Assembly: GCA_003162395.1 (NCBI GenBank)
Contig: PMON01000068.1
Span: forward strand, 1,455-65,454
DNA from: Acidimicrobiaceae bacterium
GTDB taxonomy: Bacteria; Actinomycetota; Acidimicrobiia; Acidimicrobiales; RAAP-2
Length of the DNA: 64,000 nucleotides
Direction: 5' to 3'
The notes under the pieces were generated by a model. The model saw nothing but the letters and a program-made list of their open reading frames with translations, did no database searches and was not told the DNA's origin. Each line of letters starts with the position of its first letter. The stretch's first letter is position 1. Both the position numbers and the translations under genes were made by a program. This document shows positions 17,579 to 25,915 of this stretch, piece by piece.

Positions 17579-17965
17579 GGCGACCTGACCTGGCGCCGAT
17601 CGTCATGGTCGACGCGCATGAACGGTTCTTGACGTCGAACTCACGCCAGCTGACTTCGAGTGCACGGCGAGTCATGACCACAGCTTCGAACACTCACTCC
17701 GTCGAGCTCCGATCGTGCAGTAACCCGGACTCTGCATGAGCGACGTTGGTCCGATACTCGGCAAGTGGGGCAACGAAGAATCGACGACGCGGTATTGAGT
17801 GAGTTCTGAGCCGCTTCCCATCGACCGTTCGATCGAATTGCCATGCATCTTCAGCCAACAATCAGTCGAGCGCTCGACCTCGAATAAGGGACTGCGAGAA
17901 GTGCCACTGATACGCTCTCGGAATGGCCACGAGCGGTCTCGCTGACACCGGCGGCTCTTGGCATC
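17579..17965. other. Intergenic region upstream of the IclR gene
   Basis: About 390 bases without a gene. It contains a perfect 14-bp palindrome at 17865-17878. No clear sigma-70 promoter is visible. Confidence 0.45.
17865..17878. promoter_or_regulatory. Perfect palindrome upstream of the IclR gene
   Basis: GTCGAGCGCTCGAC is a perfect 14-bp palindrome, 87 bp before the earliest IclR start. IclR proteins often repress themselves through palindromes of this size, so it is a candidate autoregulatory site. Chance occurrence in GC-rich DNA cannot be excluded. Confidence 0.3.
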
Positions 17966-18844
17966 TTGCGCCCGCCAGGCCCCCTCGAACTAAAGGATCT
18001 GCCTCCATCGAACCCCCGACGAAGATCTCAGTTGACTAATCGAGACATCATTGCTCCGTCTGGACAGACGACCTTTAAGAAGCCCGATCCGAATCTGGAG
18101 CGCGGGTCGCAGGCCGTTCACCGAGTCCTTCGAATCTTGCTGTGCTGGAAGGAACAGGATTCGACGCTGAGCCTGACGGAGATTGCGCAGCGCACCGGGC
18201 TCACGCTCCCGACTGCGCACCGAATGATCAAGGCGCTCCAGGGCGAGGGGTTCGTGGTCCACGACAAGATCTCGGGGAAGTATGCACTCGGTCCCACGAT
18301 CCTCGACCTCGCACGGGTGTTGCTGCAGCGAAGCGACCAGGACGAGCTCGTGGTGACCGCGATTCCTCACCTCGAGCGAATGAGGGAGATCACCGGCGAG
18401 ACGGTCGGGCTGCATATCCCGATGGGCGACCTGCGAATGTGCGTGGCAGAACTCGTCAGCCGGCGGACGATCCGAACGGCGACGGGCGTGGGTCGGACCT
18501 TTCCGTTGCCAGGTGGCGCGTCCGGGCAGATCCTGACGGCGTGGTCGCAGGAACGCCTCGAGCTCGTGGAGAAGCTGATCGGAGCGTCCAAGGAGCGTCG
18601 ACTTGAGTTGCAGGAACGGCTCGCGAATGTCCGCAAGAACGGATACGCGATCAGTGAAGGTGAGACGATCCCGGGGGCGAGCGCACTCGCCTTCCCGCTT
18701 TTCGGCCCGAACAAGGACGTCCGAGCCGCGGTCAACATCACGGGCCCTGACCAGCGCTGGACCCGAGACGCGATGATGTCGCACCTGCCTGCGCTCGTTG
18801 AAGAGGTCAGCTACGTCTCTGAGCAGCTTGGGTACCGCCGATAG
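17966..18844 (+). CDS. IclR family transcriptional regulator
   Basis: A 292-residue regulator with the IclR layout. The N-terminal winged HTH is RGSQAVHRVLRILLCW, LSLTEIAQRTGLTLPTAHRMIKALQGEGFV. The C-terminal effector-binding domain has the TGETVGLHIPMGD and PLPGGASGQILTAW landmarks and GYAISEGETIPGASALAFPLF. Start is uncertain: TTG at 17966 (used) or TTG at 18032, which shortens the tail before the HTH; neither has a good ribosome-binding site. It is convergent with the PrpD gene, overlapping its 3' end by 38 bp. It is the only local regulator at the left end of the catabolic island, so control of the neighbouring genes is likely, but its site is unknown. Confidence 0.85.
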   Translation: MRPPGPLELKDLPPSNPRRRSQLTNRDIIAPSGQTTFKKPDPNLERGSQAVHRVLRILLCWKEQDSTLSLTEIAQRTGLTLPTAHRMIKALQGEGFVVHDKISGKYALGPTILDLARVLLQRSDQDELVVTAIPHLERMREITGETVGLHIPMGDLRMCVAELVSRRTIRTATGVGRTFPLPGGASGQILTAWSQERLELVEKLIGASKERRLELQERLANVRKNGYAISEGETIPGASALAFPLFGPNKDVRAAVNITGPDQRWTRDAMMSHLPALVEEVSYVSEQLGYRR

Positions 18845-20255
18845 CCGGCGCTCGAAGGAACGCGGGCGCGGCGGGGCCGGCGGTCGAGAGGGAGGCAGCG
18901 AGCTCGCGCACGCTGCCGAGGTCGTCCAGCGACTCGACCTGAGCTCGAATCACCCGTGCGGCCGCGGCGCCCACACGAGGTTCGGCCAGCCGCAGAAACT
19001 TGTCGAGGACTGTGTTGGTCTCGAGCGGCTGCGTCGGCCCCCCTGGCCGGTCGTCAGCCGAGCCGTGGAGGACGCCGCCGTCGTCGGTGAGGATCTCGAC
19101 ACGGACCTCGTAGCGGTGGTCGGGTCCCCGGGCATCGACCGACTCGTCGCCGAGGACCTTGACCCGGCTCGCGAGCTCGACGGTGGCCGGATCCTGGATC
19201 GCGTCGGCGGAGAAGCGGTCTGCAGAGACGTCCCCGTGCACGAGCATGCACGCGACGCCATACGGAATGCTCATCTGCGCGGCGGTCACGCCAGATGGCT
19301 GGTATGCCCAGCCACAGTGCACGGCGGCGTGCGTACTGCAACGGACCGTCACGGAACGAGGCTGGCTCCCGGTTGCGAGCAGCTGGGAGCGGAGCTGCCT
19401 CGCCACCTCGATGCTGGACTGCGCCGCCGCACAGGACGCGTAGGCCTTGAAGCCGACGGCTTCGGTCTCCCAGGTCCGGCCGAGGCCCTTTTCTAGCTCT
19501 GGCATCTGCACCTCGCCCCCGCCCATTGTCGACAAGAACCCACCGAAGTCGGCCTCAAAGACGTCGGGAATCCCGGTGAACCCGACAGCCGCAAGCTCTG
19601 CGCTGCGCACGCCGCTCTCACAGGCGAGGCCGGCATGGAGCCGCTTGGCCATCGAGCCCTCCTGAGCAGCCATGAGCCCGGACGACTGGGACCCAGCGAG
19701 ACCGAGCGCATTGCGCATGGCGTCGGGCTTGAGGTCGAGAACACGTCCCGCCGCGGCGGCCGCGGCGAACACCCCCACCGTTCCCTGAGGATGGAAGCCG
19801 GCGCGGAAGTGAGCGGTGCCGACCGCGCGTCCGACGCGGGTGCCCACCTCGCACCCGGCAACGAACGAAGCGAGCAGCTGGCGTCCGTCGACATCGTCAC
19901 GCTCTCCCAGGGAGAGCGCCGCACCGAGACACAGCGCCCCGACGTGGATCATCCCACCCATGTGCACGTCGTCGAACTCAAAGGAGTGGACGGCGGTGGC
20001 ATTGACGAGCGCCGCTTGGGTTGCAGCCGCCTTCTGCGCCGTCCCCCACAGCGATGCTTGGGGACTGCCGCCCTCCTTGACCACGACGTCATGCAGGATC
20101 TCGACCCAGGGCAGTGACGCCCCGAGGAGCGCACAGCCGAGGGCGTCGAGGATGACGAGCTTCGCGTGCTCGATCGTCGTGGGCGGGATCGCCGAGAACC
20201 GAAGCTCGCTGGCGAACTCGGCGAGCACCTCGGTCGGCGAGTGCGCTTGCGTCAT
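18807..20255 (-). CDS. MmgE/PrpD family protein
   Basis: A 482-residue protein of the family containing 2-methylcitrate dehydratase and cis-aconitate decarboxylase. Landmarks are the ILDALGCALLGAS N-terminal helix, SFEFDDVHMGGMIHVG (the conserved DD..H segment near the active site), GTRVGRAVG and FHPQGTVGVFAAAAAAGRV. The family acts on small tricarboxylic or related acids, but many paralogues in catabolic islands have unknown substrates. The ATG at 20255 is preferred; a TTG at 20276 would overlap the P450 stop. It is translationally close to the upstream P450 gene, so they are probably co-transcribed. A second MmgE/PrpD paralogue is at 52570-53958. Confidence 0.85.
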   Translation of the reverse strand: MTQAHSPTEVLAEFASELRFSAIPPTTIEHAKLVILDALGCALLGASLPWVEILHDVVVKEGGSPQASLWGTAQKAAATQAALVNATAVHSFEFDDVHMGGMIHVGALCLGAALSLGERDDVDGRQLLASFVAGCEVGTRVGRAVGTAHFRAGFHPQGTVGVFAAAAAAGRVLDLKPDAMRNALGLAGSQSSGLMAAQEGSMAKRLHAGLACESGVRSAELAAVGFTGIPDVFEADFGGFLSTMGGGEVQMPELEKGLGRTWETEAVGFKAYASCAAAQSSIEVARQLRSQLLATGSQPRSVTVRCSTHAAVHCGWAYQPSGVTAAQMSIPYGVACMLVHGDVSADRFSADAIQDPATVELASRVKVLGDESVDARGPDHRYEVRVEILTDDGGVLHGSADDRPGGPTQPLETNTVLDKFLRLAEPRVGAAAARVIRAQVESLDDLGSVRELAASLSTAGPAAPAFLRAPAIGGTQAAQRRS

Positions 20256-20268
20256 TGCTGCACGCGCT

Positions 20269-21567
20269 TCAGCCAAGGGTGACCATCAGCGACGAGTATG
20301 CCCGGACTGCCCGACGGTCCATGTACGTCGGCGCCGCGTTGTCGTCGAGGGCGATGTGCGGGAACCGTCTCGCGACCTCTTGAAACACGACCTGTCCTTC
20401 GATGCGAGCGAGCGTCGAGCCTACGCACCGATGCACGCCACCACCGAAGCCGAGATGGGGGTTGGACTCGCGGGTGATGTCGATCCTCTCGGCGTCACCG
20501 AAGACCGACTCGTCGCGGTTTGCCGAGCCAATCATGGGCTCGATGACCTCCCCGCGACGGATCGTCTGGCCGCTGATCTCGATGTCCTCGTAGACCCAGC
20601 GAGGCGGCGGACGTTGGGCGGGGCTCGTCCATCGCAGCAGCTCCTCGGTCGCCGAGACCGTGAGACCCTCGGGGTCGCTGCAGAGAAGCCCATATTGTTC
20701 GGGTTGTTCCAGCAGTCCCCGCAGTCCCCGTCCGAGCAGGCCCATCGTCGTCGAGTGCCCGCCCTGAATGAGGACCGAGACGGTCGCGAACAGGTCGAGC
20801 TCGTCAAGCTTTCCGCTCGCTGCAGCGGCCTCGATCATGCCGCTGATGACGTTGTCGGCGGGGGCGGCGCGCTGCGTCTGGAACAGGACGCGCAGGTACT
20901 CCTTGAAGCCGCGTGCAGCGTCCCCCGCGGCGAGGAGGCGGTCGAACGTCCCGTCGAGGTCGAAGCCGCCACCGAGGCCCACCGACATCTGATGGACGTA
21001 CTCGCGATCGTCGAACGGCACGCCCATGACCTCTGAGATCACGAGGAGGGGGAGCGGCGAGGCGAGCAGCTGGACGATGTCCACGCTCTCGGTTCCGTGC
21101 GCCTCGACGGCGTCGAGCATCGAGCCCACGATCTGCTCGATTCGCGGCCGAAGCGCCTCGATGCTCTGCGGCGTGAAGTGCTTCGCCACGACCGATCGCA
21201 CCCTCGTGTGGTCGGGGGGGTCCTGTGCGGTGAGGAAGCGCTTGCGGAACTCGAAGTAGTCGACGGCGGCCTCGGGGACGTCGGCGCCGAAGTCCCATCC
21301 GAGCTTCGCCGGCATGCCCCCGATCGGGCACTCGACGCCGAGGCCAAGCCGAAACAGGGCCTGGCAGTCAGCGTGCGAGAAGAGGTACCAGACCCCAGGG
21401 AGCCTCGGGTCATGTGGCTTGCCCCAGTGCACTGGGTCCTCGTGTCGGTACCTCGCGTAGTCGGGATACGGGTCGTGATCGATCGGCAGCCCCGGATCGA
21501 ACTGGGGCAGTGCATTGCTCGCGAGGTTCTGGGCGACTCGGTCGGTGTCGAGGCTGAACGTCGTCAT
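20269..21567 (-). CDS. Cytochrome P450
   Basis: A 432-residue soluble bacterial P450. The heme loop FGGGVHRCVG is at residues 374-383 with the axial Cys at 381. The K-helix ExxR is EELLR, and the I-helix oxygen motif reads QGGHSTT in place of the usual AGxxTT. The DPPDHTRVRSVVAKHFTP segment is typical of actinobacterial CYPs. It should hydroxylate or epoxidise a hydrophobic substrate with electrons from a ferredoxin; no ferredoxin gene is adjacent. AGAGGA upstream of the ATG gives a good start. It is first in a minus-strand pair with PrpD and divergent from an SDR gene. Confidence 0.93.
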   Translation of the reverse strand: MTTFSLDTDRVAQNLASNALPQFDPGLPIDHDPYPDYARYRHEDPVHWGKPHDPRLPGVWYLFSHADCQALFRLGLGVECPIGGMPAKLGWDFGADVPEAAVDYFEFRKRFLTAQDPPDHTRVRSVVAKHFTPQSIEALRPRIEQIVGSMLDAVEAHGTESVDIVQLLASPLPLLVISEVMGVPFDDREYVHQMSVGLGGGFDLDGTFDRLLAAGDAARGFKEYLRVLFQTQRAAPADNVISGMIEAAAASGKLDELDLFATVSVLIQGGHSTTMGLLGRGLRGLLEQPEQYGLLCSDPEGLTVSATEELLRWTSPAQRPPPRWVYEDIEISGQTIRRGEVIEPMIGSANRDESVFGDAERIDITRESNPHLGFGGGVHRCVGSTLARIEGQVVFQEVARRFPHIALDDNAAPTYMDRRAVRAYSSLMVTLG

Positions 21568-21767
21568 CGAAGCGGTCCTCTCGTGTCACACGGCGCACGC
21601 ACGTTCCTCGCTCTGTCCACGTCGCCCATCCGTCGCGCGGGCGCTGCTCGTGTCGTCGACCGCGCGCGCGACCCAGCGTAGGGCTGGGCTCCGTCTCTTC
21701 GATGGTCCGGATCGGCACCGTTAAGGTACCCACGTCGCACGTGACGCCAGCCGGATCGGAGACCGCG

Positions 21768-22526
21768 ATGGGACTGCTGGAGAACAAGGTCTCGATCGTC
21801 ACCGGCGGCGCCCAAGGCATCGGCCGAGGGATCGCGCTGGCGCTCGCAAAGGAGGGCAGCGACGTCGTGCTGGTGGACCTTGACGCCACGCTGGCCGACA
21901 GCACCGCCCAGGAGCTGGCGTCTGTCGGCGTCACGTGCACGCCCGTCATCGGCAGTGTGGGGGACCAGTCGACCTCGGACGCGGCGTGCGCCGCGGTCGC
22001 GGCGCAGCACGGCGGCTTGGACGTCCTTGTGAACTGCGCCCAGGCGATGGTGTCGGGCGTGCCCTTCGCGGAGCACTCCGACGAGGACTTCGACCTCGCG
22101 ATCTCGAGCGGGCTCTGGGGCGCCTTTCGGTTCATGCGAAGTGCGTTCCCGCTCCTCTCGGTCAACGGGGGCTCGATCGTGAACATCGTCTCGTCGGCAG
22201 GCACCCACGGTCTTGCGGGATTCGCCGGCTACGCCGCGGCGAAGGAGGGCATCCGCGGGCTCACGAAGGTCGCGGCCAACGAGTGGGGACCGACCGGCAT
22301 CCGCGTCAATGCCGTGAGTCCCCAGGCGAGCACGCCGAAGGCGCAGGCGTACTTCAAAGAGCATCCCGAGAGGCTCGCAGAGAAGCTCGCTCAGCGCCCG
22401 ATCCGCCGAGACGGCGACGCAGAACTCGACATCGGGCGAACGGTGGTGTTCCTCGCGGGACCTGACTCGAGCTTCATCACCGGGGCCACGATCATGGTCA
22501 ATGGCGGGCTCACGATCATGCCGTAA
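21768..22526 (+). CDS. Short-chain dehydrogenase/reductase
   Basis: A 252-residue classical SDR. The NAD(P)-binding loop is TGGAQGIGRG near residue 13. The N-strand motif reads NCAQ rather than NNAG. The catalytic Ser, Tyr and Lys occur as IVSSAGTHGLAGFAGYAAAK. The acidic residue after beta-2 (VDLDAT) suggests NAD preference. The ATG at 21768 with GGAG 6 bases upstream is chosen over a start at 21702. It is divergent from the P450 gene, so oxidation of a P450-made alcohol is plausible. Confidence 0.88.
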   Translation: MGLLENKVSIVTGGAQGIGRGIALALAKEGSDVVLVDLDATLADSTAQELASVGVTCTPVIGSVGDQSTSDAACAAVAAQHGGLDVLVNCAQAMVSGVPFAEHSDEDFDLAISSGLWGAFRFMRSAFPLLSVNGGSIVNIVSSAGTHGLAGFAGYAAAKEGIRGLTKVAANEWGPTGIRVNAVSPQASTPKAQAYFKEHPERLAEKLAQRPIRRDGDAELDIGRTVVFLAGPDSSFITGATIMVNGGLTIMP

Positions 22527-22601
22527 GGGACGGGACCCCGAGCGCTGCTGGGCGTCGCGACCGAGCCGCGCGCGTCCACGCCGGCGACGTCGAAGAGCCA
22601 T

Positions 22602-22635
22602 TGTGATAATCTGAAAGTCTACTCCACATTGTAGT
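22602..22635 (+). promoter_or_regulatory. Extended -10 promoter plus operator A (TCCACATTGTAGT)
   Basis: TGTGATAAT (22602-22610) is an extended -10 element. Operator A, TCCACATTGTAGT (22623-22635), starts 12 bp downstream, at about +6 of the predicted transcript. It matches the window-wide consensus TCCACA-N-TGTGGA at 9 of 12 positions. The gene cluster starts at 22659. Repression by a bound protein at the start site is inferred. Confidence 0.55.
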
Positions 22636-22658
22636 CAGCAGGCAGGGGGACGCCACGG

Positions 22659-23795
22659 ATGAGCGGCGAAGGTCAGACCGATCTGCGTGTCTTTCGTGAG
22701 GAGATCCGTACCTGGCTTGAGGAGAACAACCCGGGTACGCCGCCGCCGCTCGACACCGTCGAGATGCGCGAGTGGAGCTCGGAATGGCAGCGCCGCCAGT
22801 TTGACTCCGGTTGGGCAGGCATCGACTGGCCTGTGGAGTACGAAGGACGGGGGCTCAGCTTCCTCGAACAGATCGTCTGGTTCGAAGAGTACGTGCAGTC
22901 CGGGCTGCCCGTGGGCCACAGCTGCTTCGTCGTCGCGCTCGCCCACGCCGGACCGACCCTCATTGCCCGCGGCAGCGACGAGCAGAAGGCGACGTACCTG
23001 CCGCCGATCCTGCGCGGCGAGACACCCTGGTGCCAGGGGTTCTCCGAGCCAGGGAGCGGCTCGGACCTCGCCTCGCTCACGACGCGCGCCGAGATCGATG
23101 GCGACATGCTGGTGGTGAACGGCCAGAAGGTCTGGACCAGCTACGCGCACCTCGCGGACTTCCAAGAGCTGCTCGTGCGGACCGATCCGGCGGCGCCCAA
23201 GCACAAGGGGATCACCTGGGTGATCTGCGACATGCGGACACCAGGCATCGACGTGCGGCCGATCCGAACCATCGACGGCGGCGCGCACTTCTCGGAGATC
23301 TTCTACGAGGACGTCCGGATCCCGATCGCAAATGTCGTCGACGAGATCAACCAGGGATGGAGCGTGGCGATGTCCACGCTCGCGATCGAGCGGGGACCGG
23401 CTGCTCTTGACTATCAGCTCGGCACGCTCCGGGACATTGACGCGCTCGTCGAGCTCGCCAAGCAACGCCAGCTCCTGAAGAACGACGAGTTGGCGGCTCG
23501 TCTGTCAGCGGTGCGCGCAGAAGGTGCGGCGCTGCGCTCCATGACGTATCTGAGCGTCGCTGAGGCAAAGAGCGGCGCCGCTCCGTCGGCGATGACCACG
23601 GCGGTGCGGACGTTCTGGGGCGAGCTACAGCACAAGGTGGGACGGCTCGCGATCGACGTGCTCGGCTCGGACTCGCTCGAGCTCGGCACCTGGAGCGCGT
23701 ACTGGTTGACCCAGTTCTCCGCAGGCATCGCAGGTGGCACCAAGGACATTCAGAAGAACATCATTGGTGAGCGTGCGCTCGGGCTGCCACGATGA
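22659..23795 (+). CDS. Acyl-CoA dehydrogenase, subunit 1
   Basis: A 378-residue flavoprotein of the FadE type. It has the N-terminal helical domain, the middle beta-domain signature WCQGFSEPGSGSDLAS, then VNGQKVWTSYAHLAD, and the C-terminal FAD/subunit motif GGTKDIQKNIIGERALGLPR. It overlaps the next acyl-CoA dehydrogenase by 4 bp (ATGA). Adjacent unequal dehydrogenases of this kind form alpha2-beta2 enzymes in steroid side-chain degradation, where one subunit supplies the base and the other completes the FAD site. It is the first gene of a plus-strand operon under operator A. Confidence 0.9.
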   Translation: MSGEGQTDLRVFREEIRTWLEENNPGTPPPLDTVEMREWSSEWQRRQFDSGWAGIDWPVEYEGRGLSFLEQIVWFEEYVQSGLPVGHSCFVVALAHAGPTLIARGSDEQKATYLPPILRGETPWCQGFSEPGSGSDLASLTTRAEIDGDMLVVNGQKVWTSYAHLADFQELLVRTDPAAPKHKGITWVICDMRTPGIDVRPIRTIDGGAHFSEIFYEDVRIPIANVVDEINQGWSVAMSTLAIERGPAALDYQLGTLRDIDALVELAKQRQLLKNDELAARLSAVRAEGAALRSMTYLSVAEAKSGAAPSAMTTAVRTFWGELQHKVGRLAIDVLGSDSLELGTWSAYWLTQFSAGIAGGTKDIQKNIIGERALGLPR

Positions 23796-24829
23796 ATTTC
23801 GTCCTGTCGAGCGAGCAGCTCGAGGTCAGTACCGTTGCCGCCAAAGTGCTCGGCCAGCTGGTGCCGTTCGCCCGGCTGCGTGAGCTCGCCGACGCCGCAG
23901 AGGCGGGCGAATCGGCGCTAGCCATCGACGAGGAGACCTGGCGCCACTGCGCCGAGCTCGGCTGGTTCGGACTTGGGATCCCCGCGTCGCGTGGCGGCGT
24001 CGGGTGCGGGCCGATCGAAGAAGTGCTCTTGTTCGTCGAGCTCGGGCGGCACCTCGCACCCGGTCCATTCGCGTCCACGGTGATTGCGACCTGGGTGGCG
24101 TCAGCGTCGGGGCACCACGACCTCGCCGCGCAGTTCATGGACGGCTCGCGCCGTGCGGGCCTCGTGGTCGACGAGTTCCTCGTGGACGCCGAGCCAGGCG
24201 GTCTCGTCGTGCAGTTCGAGGGGATGTCGTGCGCGCTGTGCGAGGTGGGCGCGCTCGAGCAGGTGCCGAGCGTCGATGCCTCGGTGCGGCTCGCTCGCCG
24301 CGACGTGCGAGCCGTGGTCGCGCGCGTCGACGACCCGCTGCTCGCTGGTCGCGCACAGCTGCTCATTTCGGCGATGGAGCTCGGGATCGCCCACGCGGTT
24401 CTCGACATGTCCGTCGAGTACGCAAAGTTCCGCACGCAGTTCGACAAGCCGATCGGCACCTTCCAGGCGGTCAAGCACCGGTGTGCGGACATGGCGATGC
24501 GGGTCCATGCTGCGAGGGCACAGACTCTGTTCGCGGGCTACCACGTCGAGAGCAGGACGCCTGACGCCCCCTTCCAGGCCGCGGCCGCGAAGGTGACGGC
24601 GACGAGGGCCGCCAAGCTCAACACGGCCGACAACGTCCAGAACCACGGTGCGATCGGCTTCACTGTCGAGCACGACGCGGGGCTGTTCGCCCGTCGCGCA
24701 CACATACTCGAGTTCGCACTGGGCGGCGAACGCGTCGCCGGGCCGACGCTGCTCGAGCCGGATCGGCATCGCTTCGAGACGCTCCCACCACCGGTTGCCG
24801 AGTGGTTCGACGTCGCCGCAACACGGTGA
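23792..24829 (+). CDS. Acyl-CoA dehydrogenase, subunit 2
   Basis: A 345-residue acyl-CoA dehydrogenase paralogue with a degenerate middle domain: the usual GxSEPxAGSD motif is missing. The C-terminal helical domain is well kept (EYAKFRTQFDKPIGTFQAVKHRCADM and NHGAIGFTVEHDAGLFARRA). It starts inside the stop of subunit 1, which ensures equal synthesis. The loss of the canonical middle motif is expected if it is the partner of a heterotetramer, as in mycobacterial FadE pairs. It introduces an alpha-beta double bond in a CoA thioester, probably a branched or ring-bearing one. Confidence 0.87.
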   Translation: MNFVLSSEQLEVSTVAAKVLGQLVPFARLRELADAAEAGESALAIDEETWRHCAELGWFGLGIPASRGGVGCGPIEEVLLFVELGRHLAPGPFASTVIATWVASASGHHDLAAQFMDGSRRAGLVVDEFLVDAEPGGLVVQFEGMSCALCEVGALEQVPSVDASVRLARRDVRAVVARVDDPLLAGRAQLLISAMELGIAHAVLDMSVEYAKFRTQFDKPIGTFQAVKHRCADMAMRVHAARAQTLFAGYHVESRTPDAPFQAAAAKVTATRAAKLNTADNVQNHGAIGFTVEHDAGLFARRAHILEFALGGERVAGPTLLEPDRHRFETLPPPVAEWFDVAATR

Positions 24830-24917
24830 GAGCGCGCAGCCGAGGGCTAGCGTCACGCCGCGGTCATCGACGCGCCGTTCGTCGCGCGTGGCCACGTCGA
24901 GATGAGGAGGGCGCGAC

Positions 24918-25892
24918 ATGACCGATGAGTCGTGGGCTGACGATCCCGTCTACGAGCACGTCATCTACTCGACACTGCACGAGGGGAAGATCGCGAGGAT
25001 CGAGCTCAACCGGCCACAGACGCGCAACGCGCAGCATCGCCCCCTCTTGGTAGAGCTGGACGACGCCTTCCACCGTGCGGAGACTGACGACGCGGTCCGC
25101 GTCGTCATCCTGAGCGGCGTCGGCCCCATGTTCTCGTCGGGCCATGACATGGGGTCCAAGGAGCACTACGAGGAGCGAGACCCCGGACCGCTGCAGCACG
25201 TGACTCGGCGGACGAACGGCGGCTCGCGAGCTGGCGTCGAGGCACGCATGCTCCAGGAGTGGCACTACTTCTTCGAGAACACGCGACGCTGGCGGTCCCT
25301 CCGCAAGATCACGATCGCCCAGGTGCACGGGCCGGTGTTCGCGGCGGGCCTCATGCTCATGTGGGCGTGCGACCTCATCGTCGCGGCGGACGGCACGACT
25401 TTCGCTGACGTCGTCGGCACGCGCCTCGGCATGTGCGGGGTCGAGTACTTCGGGCATCCCTGGGAGTTCGGTCCTCGCAAGGCGAAGGAACTGCTGCTCA
25501 CCGGCGACTCGATGACCGTCGAGGACGCCTACCAGCTCGGCATGGTGAGCAAGGTCTTCCCGGCCGACCAGCTCGCCGAGCTCACCGAGCAGTGGGCCCT
25601 GCGGATCGCCAAGGTCCCAACGATGACGGCGCTCCTCGTCAAAGAGGCCGTGAATCAGGCCGTTGACATCATGGGCTTTACGAACGCGCTCAACGCAGCC
25701 TTCACGTTGCACCAGGTCAATCACGCCCATTGGATGTACCTCAACGAGGACGGCACTCCAGTCGGAACGCCCCAGCTCGGTGTGCCGAGCTGGCGTGACG
25801 CGCCACCCGTCGAGCCCGCCGCACGCGACACGCCTGGTGGCGTTGCTCGTGCCAAGGGCGCACCCGGCAACGGGTCGGACGCGGCCCGCTGA
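24918..25892 (+). CDS. Crotonase-fold protein (enoyl-CoA hydratase-like)
   Basis: A 324-residue crotonase superfamily member. It has the oxyanion-hole loop near FSSGHDMGSKEH and the HGPVFAAGLMLMWACDLIVAADGT segment. The two catalytic glutamates of rat crotonase are not seen: GGGCEL aligns with AAGLML, and the QPEILLG region reads DVVGTRLG. The protein may therefore be an isomerase, hydrolase or decarboxylase rather than a hydratase. The C-terminus has a Pro/Ala-rich tail beyond the family's usual 260 residues. AGGAGGG precedes the ATG. It is in an operon with the acyl-CoA dehydrogenase pair. Confidence 0.8.
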   Translation: MTDESWADDPVYEHVIYSTLHEGKIARIELNRPQTRNAQHRPLLVELDDAFHRAETDDAVRVVILSGVGPMFSSGHDMGSKEHYEERDPGPLQHVTRRTNGGSRAGVEARMLQEWHYFFENTRRWRSLRKITIAQVHGPVFAAGLMLMWACDLIVAADGTTFADVVGTRLGMCGVEYFGHPWEFGPRKAKELLLTGDSMTVEDAYQLGMVSKVFPADQLAELTEQWALRIAKVPTMTALLVKEAVNQAVDIMGFTNALNAAFTLHQVNHAHWMYLNEDGTPVGTPQLGVPSWRDAPPVEPAARDTPGGVARAKGAPGNGSDAAR

Positions 25893-25915
25893 GTACGCGT
25901 GCGCCCCTCGACGAA

